The translations under genes and the position numbers were made by a program. Positions 22,798 to 33,433 of a DNA stretch of 64,000 nt are shown here, one piece after another. A model generated the notes under the pieces. The model did not search any database. It was not told the DNA's origin and saw only the letters and a list, made by a program, of their open reading frames with translations. Origin of the DNA: Rattus norvegicus (Eukaryota > Chordata > Mammalia > Rodentia > Muridae); assembly GCF_036323735.1 (NCBI RefSeq), contig NC_086034.1, positions 68,923,939-68,987,938 of the forward strand. The letters run 5' to 3'. Position 1 is the stretch's first letter, and each line of letters starts with the position of its first letter.

Positions 22798-23075
22798 AGC
22801 TTGCTCTTTGTGTGGGACCCCTAACAACTGGAGCAGGGGTTGGGTCTGTGGCCTACCATTAGACCCTTCCCCCTAATTGTGTTTTCTCCTCTAAACTTAA
22901 CAGGAAAAGATTCAACTTGTCCTACTGCAACTTCATAAGACAAGGCAGGTTGATATCCATGGGAGTCCTCTTCTTTGAGAAGACAGGAGGACAAGTGAGG
23001 AGGGGAGGACAGAAAAGAAGCTGTGATTGGGATGTAGAGTGAATAAGTTAATTAATTAAAATATTAAACTGAAAC
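22798..23075 (+). mobile_element. L1 3' UTR terminal fragment, second subtype
   Basis: 'ggacccctaacaactggagcagggg' through 'gtgattgggatgtagagtgaataa' is the terminal portion of another L1 3' UTR subtype. Confidence 0.6.
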
Positions 23076-23732
23076 AATATTATCTGTCCCACATAGTTTT
23101 CTTTAAAACATGTCATCATAAATGAGGTTCAACTCCAATTGAATTGTTTCTTTGGATCTGTCTTTCAGATTCCAAGCAGTTTTTACACACAGTGCCACAG
23201 TAGACATAAAAATATAAATTTTTGATAACTTACTGTAAAAAGATTGTTAAAGTTATATCTCTCTTTCTGGGACTGTAGTCATTTAAATACTAGTTACATG
23301 GAATGAAGAGAAAAAATAAAGGCTGGCAGTTTTACAGAGTGTTTGAACATTTGTGTGTCAATTATTAAAGCCTGGGTTTTGATCTCTTGCATAATGTCTC
23401 ATAGATATGTGCTCCTAATAGAATGTGCTGTTTTAGTCCTTAAAACAGATGTAAACAATTCTGTGACAGTCCAGGTATCTTAAAACAAGTTGGTTTTAGT
23501 ATATCATTGCTCTGCAGGTTTGAAATTCAATATAGTTGTTATTAGAGAGCAGTCGTGGTACTGGTAGGCTCTAGTTCACTGAAGGTCTTAGGAATAACCT
23601 CTTGCTTGCTTTCCAAGCTAGAGGCAGAATGTAGTCCACCATCGTTGAAGGATTACACAAATATTCATGGTCTGTTGGCTCATAGCTTTGGCAACCCCCT
23701 GTGTGGTAGAAACTGCCGGTGAGCCTCAGCTT
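23076..23732. other. No feature recognised
   Basis: AT-rich sequence up to the target-site copy of the ID element. Confidence 0.5.
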
Positions 23733-23748
23733 AAGGCTCCTTCCTCTT

Positions 23749-23839
23749 GGGGTTGGGGATTTAGCTCAGTGGTAGAGCGCTTGCCTAGGAAGCGCAAGGC
23801 CCTGGGTTCGATCCCCAGCTCCGGAAAAAAAAAAAAAAA
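23749..23839 (+). mobile_element. ID SINE (BC1-like)
   Basis: A tRNA-Ala-derived SINE of about 76 bp that starts GGGGTTGGGGATTTAGCTC and ends CTCCGG plus A15. It contains a pol III A box (TAGCTCAGTGGTAG) and B box (GGTTCGATCCC). The 16-bp direct repeats AAGGCTCCTTCCTCTT at 23733-23748 and 23838-23853 are identical, so it is a young insertion. ID elements are greatly expanded in rat, which supports the species call. Confidence 0.97.
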
Positions 23840-24189
23840 GGCTCCTTCCTCTTTTCAGGGTCAGAAAATTTGAGTTCCTCTCTCACTTGGAATGTCTCCT
23901 GCATATCCTTCCACTGTCATATATTCTATTTTGCTTACTCAGTTTGGCTTTTTCTTTTCCATTAAATCATGGCTGTAGATAACACATGCAGATAATCCAG
24001 AAATGACCTCAGTATTTTAAGTTTAATGTAATCACTTATTCATAACTCCAAGCTAAATTTCCCTTATGGAAAATAATATTCTCACAGGTTCCAACAACAG
24101 GGATGAGTATGCCTTTGGGAATCAATTTTTCCATCTTCGGTACAGTAAAAAAGAATCCATATTACAGATCAACCCACCTCCCATGTGAT

Positions 24190-24610
24190 CAAATTTCTAA
24201 CAATGTGCAAGCTGGGCTGACTCTGAATCTTGGAGTTCCTGTAAAAGTTTTGTAGATAATAATGACATGCCTATGTCTATACTTTTACTTGAATCAGAAT
24301 AAATGTGCTTTCCTAGCTCTTCTCTAAGTTCATCAGACAAAGTGCCTTGGAGTCTTTGAAGTGTTGCCTCCTGAGTAGATACAAAAATCACATATTTTGA
24401 GTCTCCTGACTCTATGTTGGACCATGCTGTCTTTGTTGTTCCATAGAATGTTGGCAAACATGGTGTACATTCTTCTTCACTTTTTCCATTATCAAAGAAC
24501 CAGTTAAAAAGTTATCTTTTACAGTTTCCCCTGTTATTTCCAAAGAGGAAATACAGTTGTTAAGGTAAGGTTGAGGACATAACAGCACAAGGGGGCTTTA
24601 GAATCTCTGT
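24190..24610 (-). pseudogene. Unidentified protein-like ORF, possible processed pseudogene or lone exon
   Basis: The minus strand has an 86-codon ORF (24457-24197). Its sense continues upstream of its ATG to about 24505 (FNWFFDNGKSEEECTPC). A one-base frame change then leads into a further protein-like stretch up to about 24590 (SLEITGETVKDNFLTGS). Composition is balanced and hydrophilic, with Leu/Glu-rich helical segments (LQRLQGTLSDELREELGKH). It is not L1 and not low complexity. I do not recognise the family. The frame change and the upstream stops argue for a pseudogene; a real terminal exon is possible. No poly(A) tail is visible after the stop. Confidence 0.35.
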
Positions 24611-26310
24611 CACTAGAAGAACTTGCTCTCTTCTTAGTCTATTCACATATATGAGACTATTATTAAATAATAAAATATTATATTCTTTTCTACTCATCCT
24701 GTTGAATTCAAGGACATTCTAGTGTAGCTTTTATCATGACCTAAACCAATGCCATCTGACGAACACTTACTAAACACTTACTGCCTTGAAGGCTTGAAGT
24801 CAATGACCAAATAGCAGAAACAACTTAAATCAGCAAACACAGGATCCAGTATGCATTACAAGCACATTCATATGTATTTCTTTTTCTGATCCCACTTGAG
24901 CTAACAAATGAAAACCTTCAATGATTTCAGTGGCAGATAAATCTCACTTTGATTTTGTACAAATGAAAAAGGAATCTAGATTCCCTTAAGTGATTGCCTC
25001 TTATAGACTCTTGGTCACATATTTAACACTACCCACTTGATTCTCAGGCCAAATGATCCTTTTTTTCTTCCACTTTCTCTTTTTTAGTATAACTCATGAC
25101 AGTTGCTGAAACAAGAATGGAAATTATATGCAAATTAAGTAATTAGAAGTAAAAGTACTAAAACTATGTTTCTCAAAATTGTCCATAAATTAAAATTTAT
25201 AACAGCAGTTTCATAACACCTCAACACCTCTACCTCAACAAATGGTGTAAAGATAAACATCTGTGTTTAGAAAATTCCTTGGCATGAGAGGCATTGTGTG
25301 AGATATAACTTACATACCTCGAATGTAACTGGAATAACTCGTTAAGTATACTTCAGCTCATGTCATCTTGTGATTAATTCTTTTTCATGCATACTTGTTA
25401 TTCTACAGTTTAAGTTTTCTAGCCACAGGAATCTCATGAAATGTTTGAAAATAGTCACCAGAGAGAGCATGCTAATATTTAAAAGAACAGGCTTAGATGG
25501 AAGGGAAACTGAAAACTGTCAACACTCACAGTCTCTTGTTGAATAGGTAAGAAGGTTCTGGAGGGCAACTGAGGAAGGAGAGTGAGCACAGCGTGATCAC
25601 TCATCCACCCCATCCACCAAGGATGCTTTATGGCTCATTTTATTTGTCACAGACCCTCAAAATGCACACTCTGTTTCTAAGAACAGAAGTTCTTCTGCAG
25701 AAGACTCCCCACCTATTGCTGATCCTATAACTCATCCTAGTTAAACAAATTGAGATAATTTTTAAAGTAATGAGAAACTATGCATTCACACACATAATAC
25801 AACACACATAGATATTCATTTAAATCTGGATAGCAACAGTCCAATTTTATTAATTGTGTCAATGGAGGTGTCGAAGCTAACTGTATCAGAACTCAGAATA
25901 TGTTTTCCTCTTTTACCTGTCTTTATTGAACTGTGTGGGGGATGGAATTCAAGTAATTACATTACATTCACCTGAAAATAATGAGATGCAAAACGTTCGA
26001 TGATACAGGAAGTGAGAACATTAAAGTATAATTCTGTGTGCCTAACTGTGGGTCAGTCTCTGAGAGAAGCTGTCTACCAAGATGTGTTACTTTGTGAAAC
26101 TTCGCAACCTATTTCATTTAAAAATAACCACAATGAAAGAGTACCTATCTGGTTTCACATATAGTTCAACTCAAGTATAACCTAGGAGTGTGGACCTGCT
26201 ATCATAACAAAGCACAGGGTAGATGCTTGTCCAAACTTAACTTACTATTTAGGCAAAACAGATACATAAAACTATGTACTTGTATAAAAGGTGATCTTAT
26301 TTCAAGATTC
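24611..26310. other. No feature recognised
   Basis: AT-rich single-copy-looking sequence with no ORF or repeat that I can support. Confidence 0.5.
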
Positions 26311-26317
26311 TTTACTT

Positions 26318-26690
26318 CAGTCTTGTGATGCTGAGGGCCATGCTGGAGAAGTAACAAATGGCTTTAGACCTCATGGAATGCATATAGCCCACTGGTTAAG
26401 ACAGCCAAGATGGGTGAGCCTCAGTTGAGTCATGACTCCAAGAACTAGTATTGCAAGGACTTCATGTTCTTATGGAGTTCTGATCGGCTTGCTGACCTCA
26501 CTTCCCTCTTAATCTAAGAACCCTATAAACTCTAAGGGGCCTTCTAACACGTTACTGGGCTGTATCTCTGGCACTCATAAAAAAGCGCTTGATACTTTTA
26601 AGACATTGCTGCTGGAGCAAATTGATGATTCGATCACTAACCTAGGAAAGAACTGAGAAATGTGTATTGTCAGCTATAACCATCAGTTTT
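26318..26690 (+). repeat. Possible solo LTR
   Basis: It starts TGTGATGCTGAGGGCC, is more GC-rich than its surroundings, and carries a TATA-like CCCTATAAACTC about 210 bp in with an A-rich CATAAAAAAG downstream. Ends and target duplication are not established. Confidence 0.25.
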
Positions 26691-26799
26691 AATGAACATT
26701 GGAAACATAAAAATGTTAGTAAAGTTAGGTTAAGATGTTTGCGCTACTGACTTAGATACAGAAAATCTTAGGGAACAATTTGATGGTCAGAAAGGCACA

Positions 26800-26844
26800 T
26801 TCTTTTTTTTATCTTTTCCATCTTTATTAACTTGGGTATTTCTT
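26800..26844 (-). mobile_element. 3' tip of an older L1, left part of the L1-B target
   Basis: A T-rich tail and TTAACTTGGGTATTTCTT, the 3' terminus of an L1 in reverse. Bases 26830-26844 (ACTTGGGTATTTCTT) recur at 33277-33291 where that element resumes. Confidence 0.85.
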
Positions 26845-26870
26845 TTTTTTTTTTTTTGGATTTTTTTTTT

Positions 26871-27579
26871 ATTAACTTGAGTATTTCTTATATACATTTC
26901 GAGTGTTATTCCCTTTCCCGGTTTCCGGGCAAACATCCCCCTCCCCCCTCCCCTTCCTTATGGGTGTTCCCCTCCCAACCCTCCCCCCATTGCCGCCCTC
27001 CCCCCATAGACTAGTTCACTGGGGGTTCAGTCTTAGCAGGACCCAGGGCTTCCCCTTCCACTGGTGCTCTTACTAGGATATTCATTGCTACCTATGGGGT
27101 CAGAGTCCAGGGTCAGTCCATGTATAGTCTTTAGGTAGTGGCTTAGTCCTTGGAAGCTCTGGTTGCTTGGCATTGTTGTACTTTTGGGGTCTCGAGCCCC
27201 TTCAAGCTCTTCCAGTTCTTTCTCTGATTCCTTCAATAGGGGACCTATTCTCAGTTCAGTGGTTTGCTGCTGGCATTCGCCTCTATATTTGCTGTATTCT
27301 GGCTGTGTCTCTCAGGAGCGATCTACATCCGGCTCCTGTCGGTCTGCACTTCTTTGCTTCATCCATCTTGTCTAATTGGGTGGCTGTATATGTATGGGCC
27401 ACATGTGGGGCAGGCTCTGAATGGGTGTTCCTTCAGTCTCTGTTTTAATCTTTGCCTCTCCCTTCCCTGCCAAGGGTATTCTTTTTCCTCATTTAAAGAA
27501 GGAGTGAAGCATTCACATTTTGATCATCCGTCTTGAGTTTCGTTTGTTCTAGGGATCTGGGGTAATTCAAGCATTTGGG
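26871..27579 (-). other. 3' UTR of L1-B
   Basis: It is collinear with that of L1-A and has the same G-rich polypurine block (read as C-rich at about 26935-27005). Confidence 0.85.
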
Positions 27580-30500
27580 CTAATAGCCACTTATCAATGA
27601 GTGCATACCATGTATGTCTTTCTGTGATTGGGTTAGCTCACTCAGGATGATATTTTCCAGTTCCAACCATTTGCCTACGAATTTCATAAACTCGTTGTTT
27701 TTGATAGCTGAGTAATATTCCATTGTGTAGATGTACCACATTTTCTGTATCCATTCCTCTGTTGAAGGGCATCTGGGTTCTTTCCATTTTCTGGCTATTA
27801 TAAATAAGGCTGCGATGAACATAGTGGAGCACGTGTCTCTTTTATATGTTGAGGCATCTTTTGGGTATATGCCCAAGAGAGGTATAGCTGGATCCACAGG
27901 CAGTTCAATGTCCAATTTTCTGAGGAACCTCCAGACTGATTTCCACAATGGTTTTACCAGTCTGCAATCCCACCAACAATGGAGGAGTGTTCCTCTTTCT
28001 CCACATCCTCGCCAGCATCTGCTGTCACCTGAGTTTTTGATCTCAGCCATTCTCACTGGTGTGAGGTGAAATCTCAGGGTTGTTTTGATTTGCATTTCCC
28101 TTATGACTAAAGATGTTGAACATTTCTTTAGGTGTTTCTCAGCCATTCGGCATTCCTCAGCTGTGAATTCCTTGTTTAGCTCTGAACCCCATTTTTTAAT
28201 AGGGTTATTTGTTTCCCTGCGGTCTAACTTCTTGAGTTCTTTGTATATTTTGGATATAAGGCCTCTATCTGTTGTAGTATTGGTAAAGATCTTTTCCCAA
28301 TCTGTTGGTTGCCGTTTTGTCCTAACCACAGTGTCCTTTGCCTTACAGAAGCTTTGCAGTTTTATGAGATCCCATTTGTCGATTCTTGATCTTAGAGCAT
28401 AAGCCATTGGTGTTTTGTTCAGGAAATTTTTTCCAGTGCCCATGTGTTCCAGATGCTTCCCTAGTTTTTCTTCTATTAGTTTGAGTGTGTCTGGTTTGAT
28501 GTGGAGGTCCTTGATCCACTTGGACTTAAGCTTTGTACAGGGTGATAAGGATGGATCGCTCTGCATTCTTCTACATGTTGCCCTCCAGTTGAACCAGCAC
28601 CATTTGCTGAAAATGCTATCTTTTTTCCATTGGATGGTTTTGGCTCCTTTGTCAAAAATCAAGTGACCATAGGTGTGTGGGTTCATTTCTGGGTCTTCAA
28701 TTCTATTCCATTGGTCTATCTGTCTGTCTCTGTACCAATACCATGCAGTTTTTATCACTATTGCTCTGTAATACTGCTTGAGTTCAGGGATAGTGATTCC
28801 CCCTGAAGTCCTTTTATTGTTGAGGATAGCTTTAGCTATCCTGGGTTTTTTGTTATTCCAGATGAATTTGCAAATTGTTCTGTCTAACTCTTTGAAGAAT
28901 TGGATTGGTATTTTGATGGGGATTGCATTGAATCTGTAGATTGCTTTTGGTAAAATGGCCATTTTTACTATATTAATCCTGCCAATCCATGAGCATGGGA
29001 GATCTTTCCATCTTCTGAGGTCTTCTTCAATTTCTTTCCTCAGTGTCTTGAAGTTCTTATTGTACAGATCTTTTACTTGCTTGGTTAAAGTCACACCAAG
29101 GTACTTTATATTATTTGGGTCTATTATGAAGGGTGTCGTTTCCCTAATTTCTTTCTCGGCTTGTTTCTCTTTTGTATAGAGGAAGGCAACTGATTTATTT
29201 GAGTTAATTTTATACCCAGCCACTTTGCTGAAGTTGTTTATCAGCTTTAGTAGTTCTCTGGTGGAACTTTTGGGATCACTTAAATATACTATCATGTCAT
29301 CTGCAAATAGTGATATTTTGATCTCTTCTTTTCCGATCTGTATCCCTTTGATCTCCTTTTGTTGTCTGATTGCTCTGGCTAGAACTTCAAGAACTATATT
29401 GAATAAGTAGGGAGAGAGTGGGCAGCCTTGTCTAGTACCTGATTTTAGTGGGATTGCTTCAAGTTTCTCTCCATTTAGTTTAATGTTAGCAACTGGTTTG
29501 CTGTATATGGCTTTTACTATGTTTAGGTATGGGCCTTGAATTCCTATTCTTTCCAGGACTTTTATCATGAAGGGGTGTTGAATTTTGTCAAATGCTTTCT
29601 CAGCATCTAATGAAATGATCATGTGGTTCTGTTCTTTCAGTTTGTTTATATGATGGATCACGTTGATGGTTTTCCGTATATTAAACCATCCCTGCATGCC
29701 TGGGATGAAGCCTACTTGATCATGGTGGATGATTGTTTTGATGTGCTCTTGAATTCGGTTTGCCAGAATTTTATTGAGTATTTTTGCGTCGATATTCATA
29801 AGGGAAATTGGTCTGAAGTTCTCTTTCTTTGTTTTGTCTTTGTGTGGTTTAGGTAAAAGAGTAATTGTGGCTTCGTAGAAGGAATTCGGTAGGGCTCCAT
29901 CTGTTTCAATTTTGTGGAATAGTTTGGATAATATTGGTATGAGGTCTTCTATGAAGGTTTGATAGAATTCTGCACTAAACCCGTCTGGACCTGGGCTCTT
30001 TTTGGTTGGGAGACCTTTAATGACTGCTTCTATTTCCTTAGGAGTTATGGGGTTGTTTAACTGGTTTATCTGTTCCTGATTTAACCTCGATACCTGGTAT
30101 CTGTCTAGGAAATTGTCCATTTCCTGAAGATTTTCAAATTTTGTTGAATATAGGTTTTTATAGTAAGATCTGATGATTTTTTTAATTTCCTCCGAATCTG
30201 TAGTTATGTCTCCCTTTTCATTTCTGATTTTGTTAATTTGGACACACTCTCTGTGTTCTCTCGTTAGTCTGGCTAAGGGTTTATCTATCTTGTTGATTTT
30301 CTCAAAGAACCAACTTTTGGTTCTGTTGATTCTTTCTATGCTCCTTTTTGTTTCTACTTGGTTGATTTCCGCTCTGAGTTTGATTATTTCCTGCCTTCTA
30401 CTCCTCCTGGGTGTATTTGCTTCTTTTTGTTCTAGAGCTTTTAGGTGTGCTGTCAAGCTGCTGACATCTGCTCTTTCCTGTTTCTTTCTGCAGGCACTCA

Positions 30501-31236
30501 GCGCTATGAGTTTTCCTCTTAGCACAGCTTTCATTGTGTCCCATAATTTTGAGTATGTTGTATCTTCATTTTCATTAAATTCTAAAAAGTTTTTAATTTC
30601 TTTCTTTATTTCTTCCTTGACCAGGTTATCATTGAGTAGAGCATTGTTCAATTTCCACGTATATGTGGGCATTCTTCCCTTATTGTTATTGAAGACCAGT
30701 TTTAGGCCGTGGTGGTCCGATAGCACGCATGGGATTATTTCTATCTTTCTGTACCTGTTGAGGCCCGTTTTTTGACCAATTATATGGTCAATTTTGGAGA
30801 AAGTACCATGAGGAGCTGAGAAGAAGGTATATCCTTTTGCTTTAGGATAGAATGTTCTATAAATATCCGTTAAGTCCATTTGGCTCATGACTTCTCTTAG
30901 TCTGTCGACATCACTGTTTAATTTCTGTTTCCATGATCTGTCCATTGATGAGAGTGGGGTGTTGAAATCTCCCACTATTATTGTGTGAGGTGCAATGTGT
31001 GTTTTGAGCTTTAGTAAGGTTTCTTTTACGTATGTAGGTGCCCTTGTATTTGGGGCATAGATATTTAGAATTGAGAGTTCATCTTGGTTGATTTTTCCTT
31101 TGATGAATATGAAGTGTCCTTCCTTATCTTTTTTGATGACTTTTAGTTGGAAATTGATTTTATTTGATATTAGAATGGCTACTCCAGCTTGCTTCTTCTG
31201 ACCATTTGCTTGGAAAGTTGTTTTCCAGCCTTTCAC
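27580..31236 (-). CDS. L1-B ORF2 body (reverse transcriptase), N-terminus lost
   Basis: This open frame of 1218 codons starts at an internal Met (MKGWKTTFQ). It covers most of the endonuclease (VGDFNTPLS, SDHHG blocks), the complete reverse transcriptase with FADD, the C-terminal Cys-rich motif CWRGC-x7-H-x4-C and the native end SLISGY. Upstream, the true ORF2 start is followed by a TGA as its fifth codon (31391-31393). A 2-bp deletion near 31328 then separates the LNINGLN strand from the rest. The endonuclease residues equivalent to human Asn14 and Glu43 are therefore absent from this ORF. Any product could not form a normal endonuclease but would keep the whole reverse transcriptase. Confidence 0.9.
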   Translation of the reverse strand: MKGWKTTFQANGQKKQAGVAILISNKINFQLKVIKKDKEGHFIFIKGKINQDELSILNIYAPNTRAPTYVKETLLKLKTHIAPHTIIVGDFNTPLSSMDRSWKQKLNSDVDRLREVMSQMDLTDIYRTFYPKAKGYTFFSAPHGTFSKIDHIIGQKTGLNRYRKIEIIPCVLSDHHGLKLVFNNNKGRMPTYTWKLNNALLNDNLVKEEIKKEIKNFLEFNENEDTTYSKLWDTMKAVLRGKLIALSACRKKQERADVSSLTAHLKALEQKEANTPRRSRRQEIIKLRAEINQVETKRSIERINRTKSWFFEKINKIDKPLARLTREHRECVQINKIRNEKGDITTDSEEIKKIIRSYYKNLYSTKFENLQEMDNFLDRYQVSRLNQEQINQLNNPITPKEIEAVIKGLPTKKSPGPDGFSAEFYQTFIEDLIPILSKLFHKIETDGALPNSFYEATITLLPKPHKDKTKKENFRPISLMNIDAKILNKILANRIQEHIKTIIHHDQVGFIPGMQGWFNIRKTINVIHHINKLKEQNHMIISLDAEKAFDKIQHPFMIKVLERIGIQGPYLNIVKAIYSKPVANIKLNGEKLEAIPLKSGTRQGCPLSPYLFNIVLEVLARAIRQQKEIKGIQIGKEEIKISLFADDMIVYLSDPKSSTRELLKLINNFSKVAGYKINSNKSVAFLYTKEKQAEKEIRETTPFIIDPNNIKYLGVTLTKQVKDLYNKNFKTLRKEIEEDLRRWKDLPCSWIGRINIVKMAILPKAIYRFNAIPIKIPIQFFKELDRTICKFIWNNKKPRIAKAILNNKRTSGGITIPELKQYYRAIVIKTAWYWYRDRQIDQWNRIEDPEMNPHTYGHLIFDKGAKTIQWKKDSIFSKWCWFNWRATCRRMQSDPSLSPCTKLKSKWIKDLHIKPDTLKLIEEKLGKHLEHMGTGKNFLNKTPMAYALRSRIDKWDLIKLQSFCKAKDTVVRTKRQPTDWEKIFTNTTTDRGLISKIYKELKKLDRRETNNPIKKWGSELNKEFTAEECRMAEKHLKKCSTSLVIREMQIKTTLRFHLTPVRMAEIKNSGDSRCWRGCGERGTLLHCWWDCRLVKPLWKSVWRFLRKLDIELPVDPAIPLLGIYPKDASTYKRDTCSTMFIAALFIIARKWKEPRCPSTEEWIQKMWYIYTMEYYSAIKNNEFMKFVGKWLELENIILSELTQSQKDIHGMHSLISGY

Positions 31237-31408
31237 TCTGAGGTAGTGTCTGTCTTTGTCTCTGAGGTGTGTTTCCTGTAGGCAGCAGAATGCAGGGTAC
31301 TCGTTGCGTATCCAGTTTGTTAATCTATCTTTTTATTGGGGAGTTGAGGCCATTGATATTGAGAGATATTAAGGAATAGTGATTATTGCTTCACTTTATA
31401 TTCATATT
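31237..31408 (-). pseudogene. Broken N-terminus of L1-B ORF2
   Basis: The ATG context matches L1-A and L1-D, but the fourth and fifth codons read AAG TGA instead of ACG GGA. LNINGLN remains readable. A 2-bp loss near 31328 then shifts the frame before the QET segment. Confidence 0.9.
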
Positions 31409-31464
31409 TGGATGTGAGGTTATGTTTGTGTGCTTTCATTCTCTTTGTTTTGTTGCCAAGACGA

Positions 31465-32537
31465 TTAGTTTCTTGCTTCTTCTAGGGTATAGCTTGCCTC
31501 CTTATGTTGGGCTTTACCATTTATTATCCTTTGTAGTGCTGGATTTGTAGAAAGATATTGTGTAAATTTGGTTTTGTCATGGAATATCTTGGTTTCTCCA
31601 TCAATGTTAATTGAGAGTTTTGCTGGATACAGTAACCTGGGCTGGCATTTGTGTTCTCTTAGGATCTGTATAACATCAGTCCAGGATCTTCTGGCCTTCA
31701 TAGTTTCTGGCGAGAAGTCTGGTGTGATTCTGATAGGTCTGCCTTTATATGTTACTTGACCTTTTTCCCTTACTGCTTTTAATATTCTTTCTTTATTTTG
31801 TGCGTTTGGTGTTTTGATAATTATGTGACGGGAGGTGTTTCTTTCTGGTCCAATCTGTTTGGAGTTCTGTAGGCTTCTTGTATGTCTATGGGTATCTCTT
31901 TTTTTAGGTTAGGGAAGTTTACTTCTATGATTTTGTTGAAGATATTTACTGGTCCTTTGAGCTGGGAGTCTTCACTCTCTTCTATACCTATTATCCTTAG
32001 GTTTGATCTTCTCATTGAGTCCTGGATTTCCTGTATGTTTTGGACCAGTAGCTTTTTCTGCTTTACATTATCTTTGACAGTTGAGTCAATGATTTCTATG
32101 GAATCTTCTGCTCCTGAGATTCTCTCTTCCATCTCTTGTATTCTGTTGGTGAAGCTTGTATCTACAGCTCCTTGTCTCTTCTTTTGGTTTTCTATATCCA
32201 GGGTTGTTTCCATGTGTTCTTTCTTGATTGCTTCTATTTCCATTTTTAATTCCTTCAACTGTTTGATTGTGTTTTCCTGGAATTCTTTCAGGGATTTTTG
32301 CGATTCCTCTCTGTAGGCTTTTACTTGTTTATTAATGTTTTCCTGTGCTTCCCTAAGTGTGTTCATGTCTTTCTTGAAGTCCTCCAGCATCATGATCAAA
32401 TATGATTTTGAAACTAGATCTTGCTTTTCTGGTGTGTTTGGATATTCCATGTTTGTTTTGGTGGGAGAATTGGGCTCCGATGATGGCATGTAGTCTTGGT
32501 TTCTGTTGTTTGGGTTCCTGCGCTTGCCTCTCGCCAT
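31465..32537 (-). pseudogene. L1-B ORF1 with a single frameshift
   Basis: Minus-strand ORF1p: a basic N-terminus (MARGKRRN), a coiled coil with one copy of the KEFQEN unit, the RRM-like domain, then a one-base deletion around 31840-31846. The first ORF ends after NRLDQK plus a few wrong residues (238 codons in all). The C-terminal domain continues in another frame (78 codons from an internal Met, 31701-31465). There is no other lesion, so the loss looks recent. Confidence 0.9.
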
Positions 32538-33276
32538 CAGATTATCTCTAGTGTTACTTTGTTCTGCTATTTCTGACAGTGGCTAGACTGTCCTATAAGC
32601 CTGTGTGTCAGGAGTGCTGTAGACCTGTTTTCCTCTCTTTCAGCCAGTTATGGGGACAGAGTGTTCTGCTTTCTGGCGTGTAGTTTTTCCTCTCTACAGG
32701 TCTTCAGCTGTTCCTGTGGGCCTGTGTCTTGAGTTCACCAGGCAGCTTTCTTGCAGCAGAAAATTTGGTCTTACCTGTGGTCCCGAGGCTCAGGTTTGCT
32801 CGTGGGGTGCTGCCCAGGGGCTCTCTGCAGCGGCAGCAACCAGGAAGACCTGTGCCGCCCCTTCCGGGAGCTTCAGTGTACCAGGGTTCCAGATGGTCTT
32901 TGGCTTTTTCCTCTGGCGTCCGAGATGTGTGTGCAGGGAGCAGTCTCTTCTGGTTTCCCAGGCTTGTCTGCCTCTCTGAAGGTTTAGCTCTCCCTCCCAC
33001 GGGATTTGGGTGCAGAGAACTGTTTATCCGGTCTGTTTCCTTCAGGGTCCGGAGGTGTCTCAGGCAGGGGTCCTGCTGCTCCTGGGCCCTCCCCCACGGG
33101 AGCCCAGAGGCCTTATACAGTTTCCTCTTGGGCCAGGGATGTGGGCAGGGGTGAGCAGTGTTGGTGGTCTCTTCCGCTCTGCAGCCTCAGGAGTGCCCAC
33201 CTGACCAGGCGGTTGGGTCTCTCTCTCACCGGGTCTGGGAGCAGAGAGCTGCTGCGGGCCGGGATCCTCGGGTGTG
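32538..33276 (-). promoter_or_regulatory. 5' UTR and internal promoter of L1-B
   Basis: 739 bp, CpG-containing. Unit-start motifs (TCTCTGC-type) near 33249 and 33020 on the minus strand are about 229 bp apart, suggesting about two diverged promoter units. It ends natively in CACACCCGAGGATCCCGG. A splice-donor-like CACAGGTAAGACC is present. Activity is inferred from the family. Confidence 0.75.
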
Positions 33277-33433
33277 ACTTGGGTATTTCTTATTTACATT
33301 TCGAATGTTATTCCCTTTCCAGTTTCCCGGCCAACATCCCCTAACCCCTGCTCTATGGGTGTTCCCCTCTCCAACCTCCCCCATTACCTCCCTCCCCACA
33401 ACAATCACGTTCACTGGGCGTTCAGTCTTGAGC
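33277..33433 (-). mobile_element. Older L1 3' UTR, right part of the L1-B target
   Basis: It resumes the L1 3' end in reverse (ACTTGGGTATTTCTTATTTAC, then C-rich, 'ttcactgggcgttcagtc') and stops about 155 bp later. The element was already truncated to part of its 3' UTR. Confidence 0.85.

Larger units (their letters stand above)
26845..33276 (-). mobile_element. L1-B: full-length rat L1
   Basis: 6.43 kb in reverse: 5' UTR (33276-32538), ORF1 (32537-31465), ORF2 (about 31408-27580), 3' UTR (27579-26871), and a poly(A) interrupted by TCC (complement of 26845-26870). A perfect 15-bp direct repeat (26830-26844 and 33277-33291) bounds it. The terminus reads AATAAA directly before the A tail. ORF1 has one frameshift. 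ORF2 has a nonsense codon and a 2-bp deletion near its start but is then open for 1218 codons. Confidence 0.95.

Noticed and set aside
23749..23824. tRNA-Ala-like sequence with A and B boxes (also 40874-40950)
   Set aside because: It is an ID SINE, not a tRNA gene: it has an A tail, flanking target duplications and no tRNA cloverleaf 3' half.
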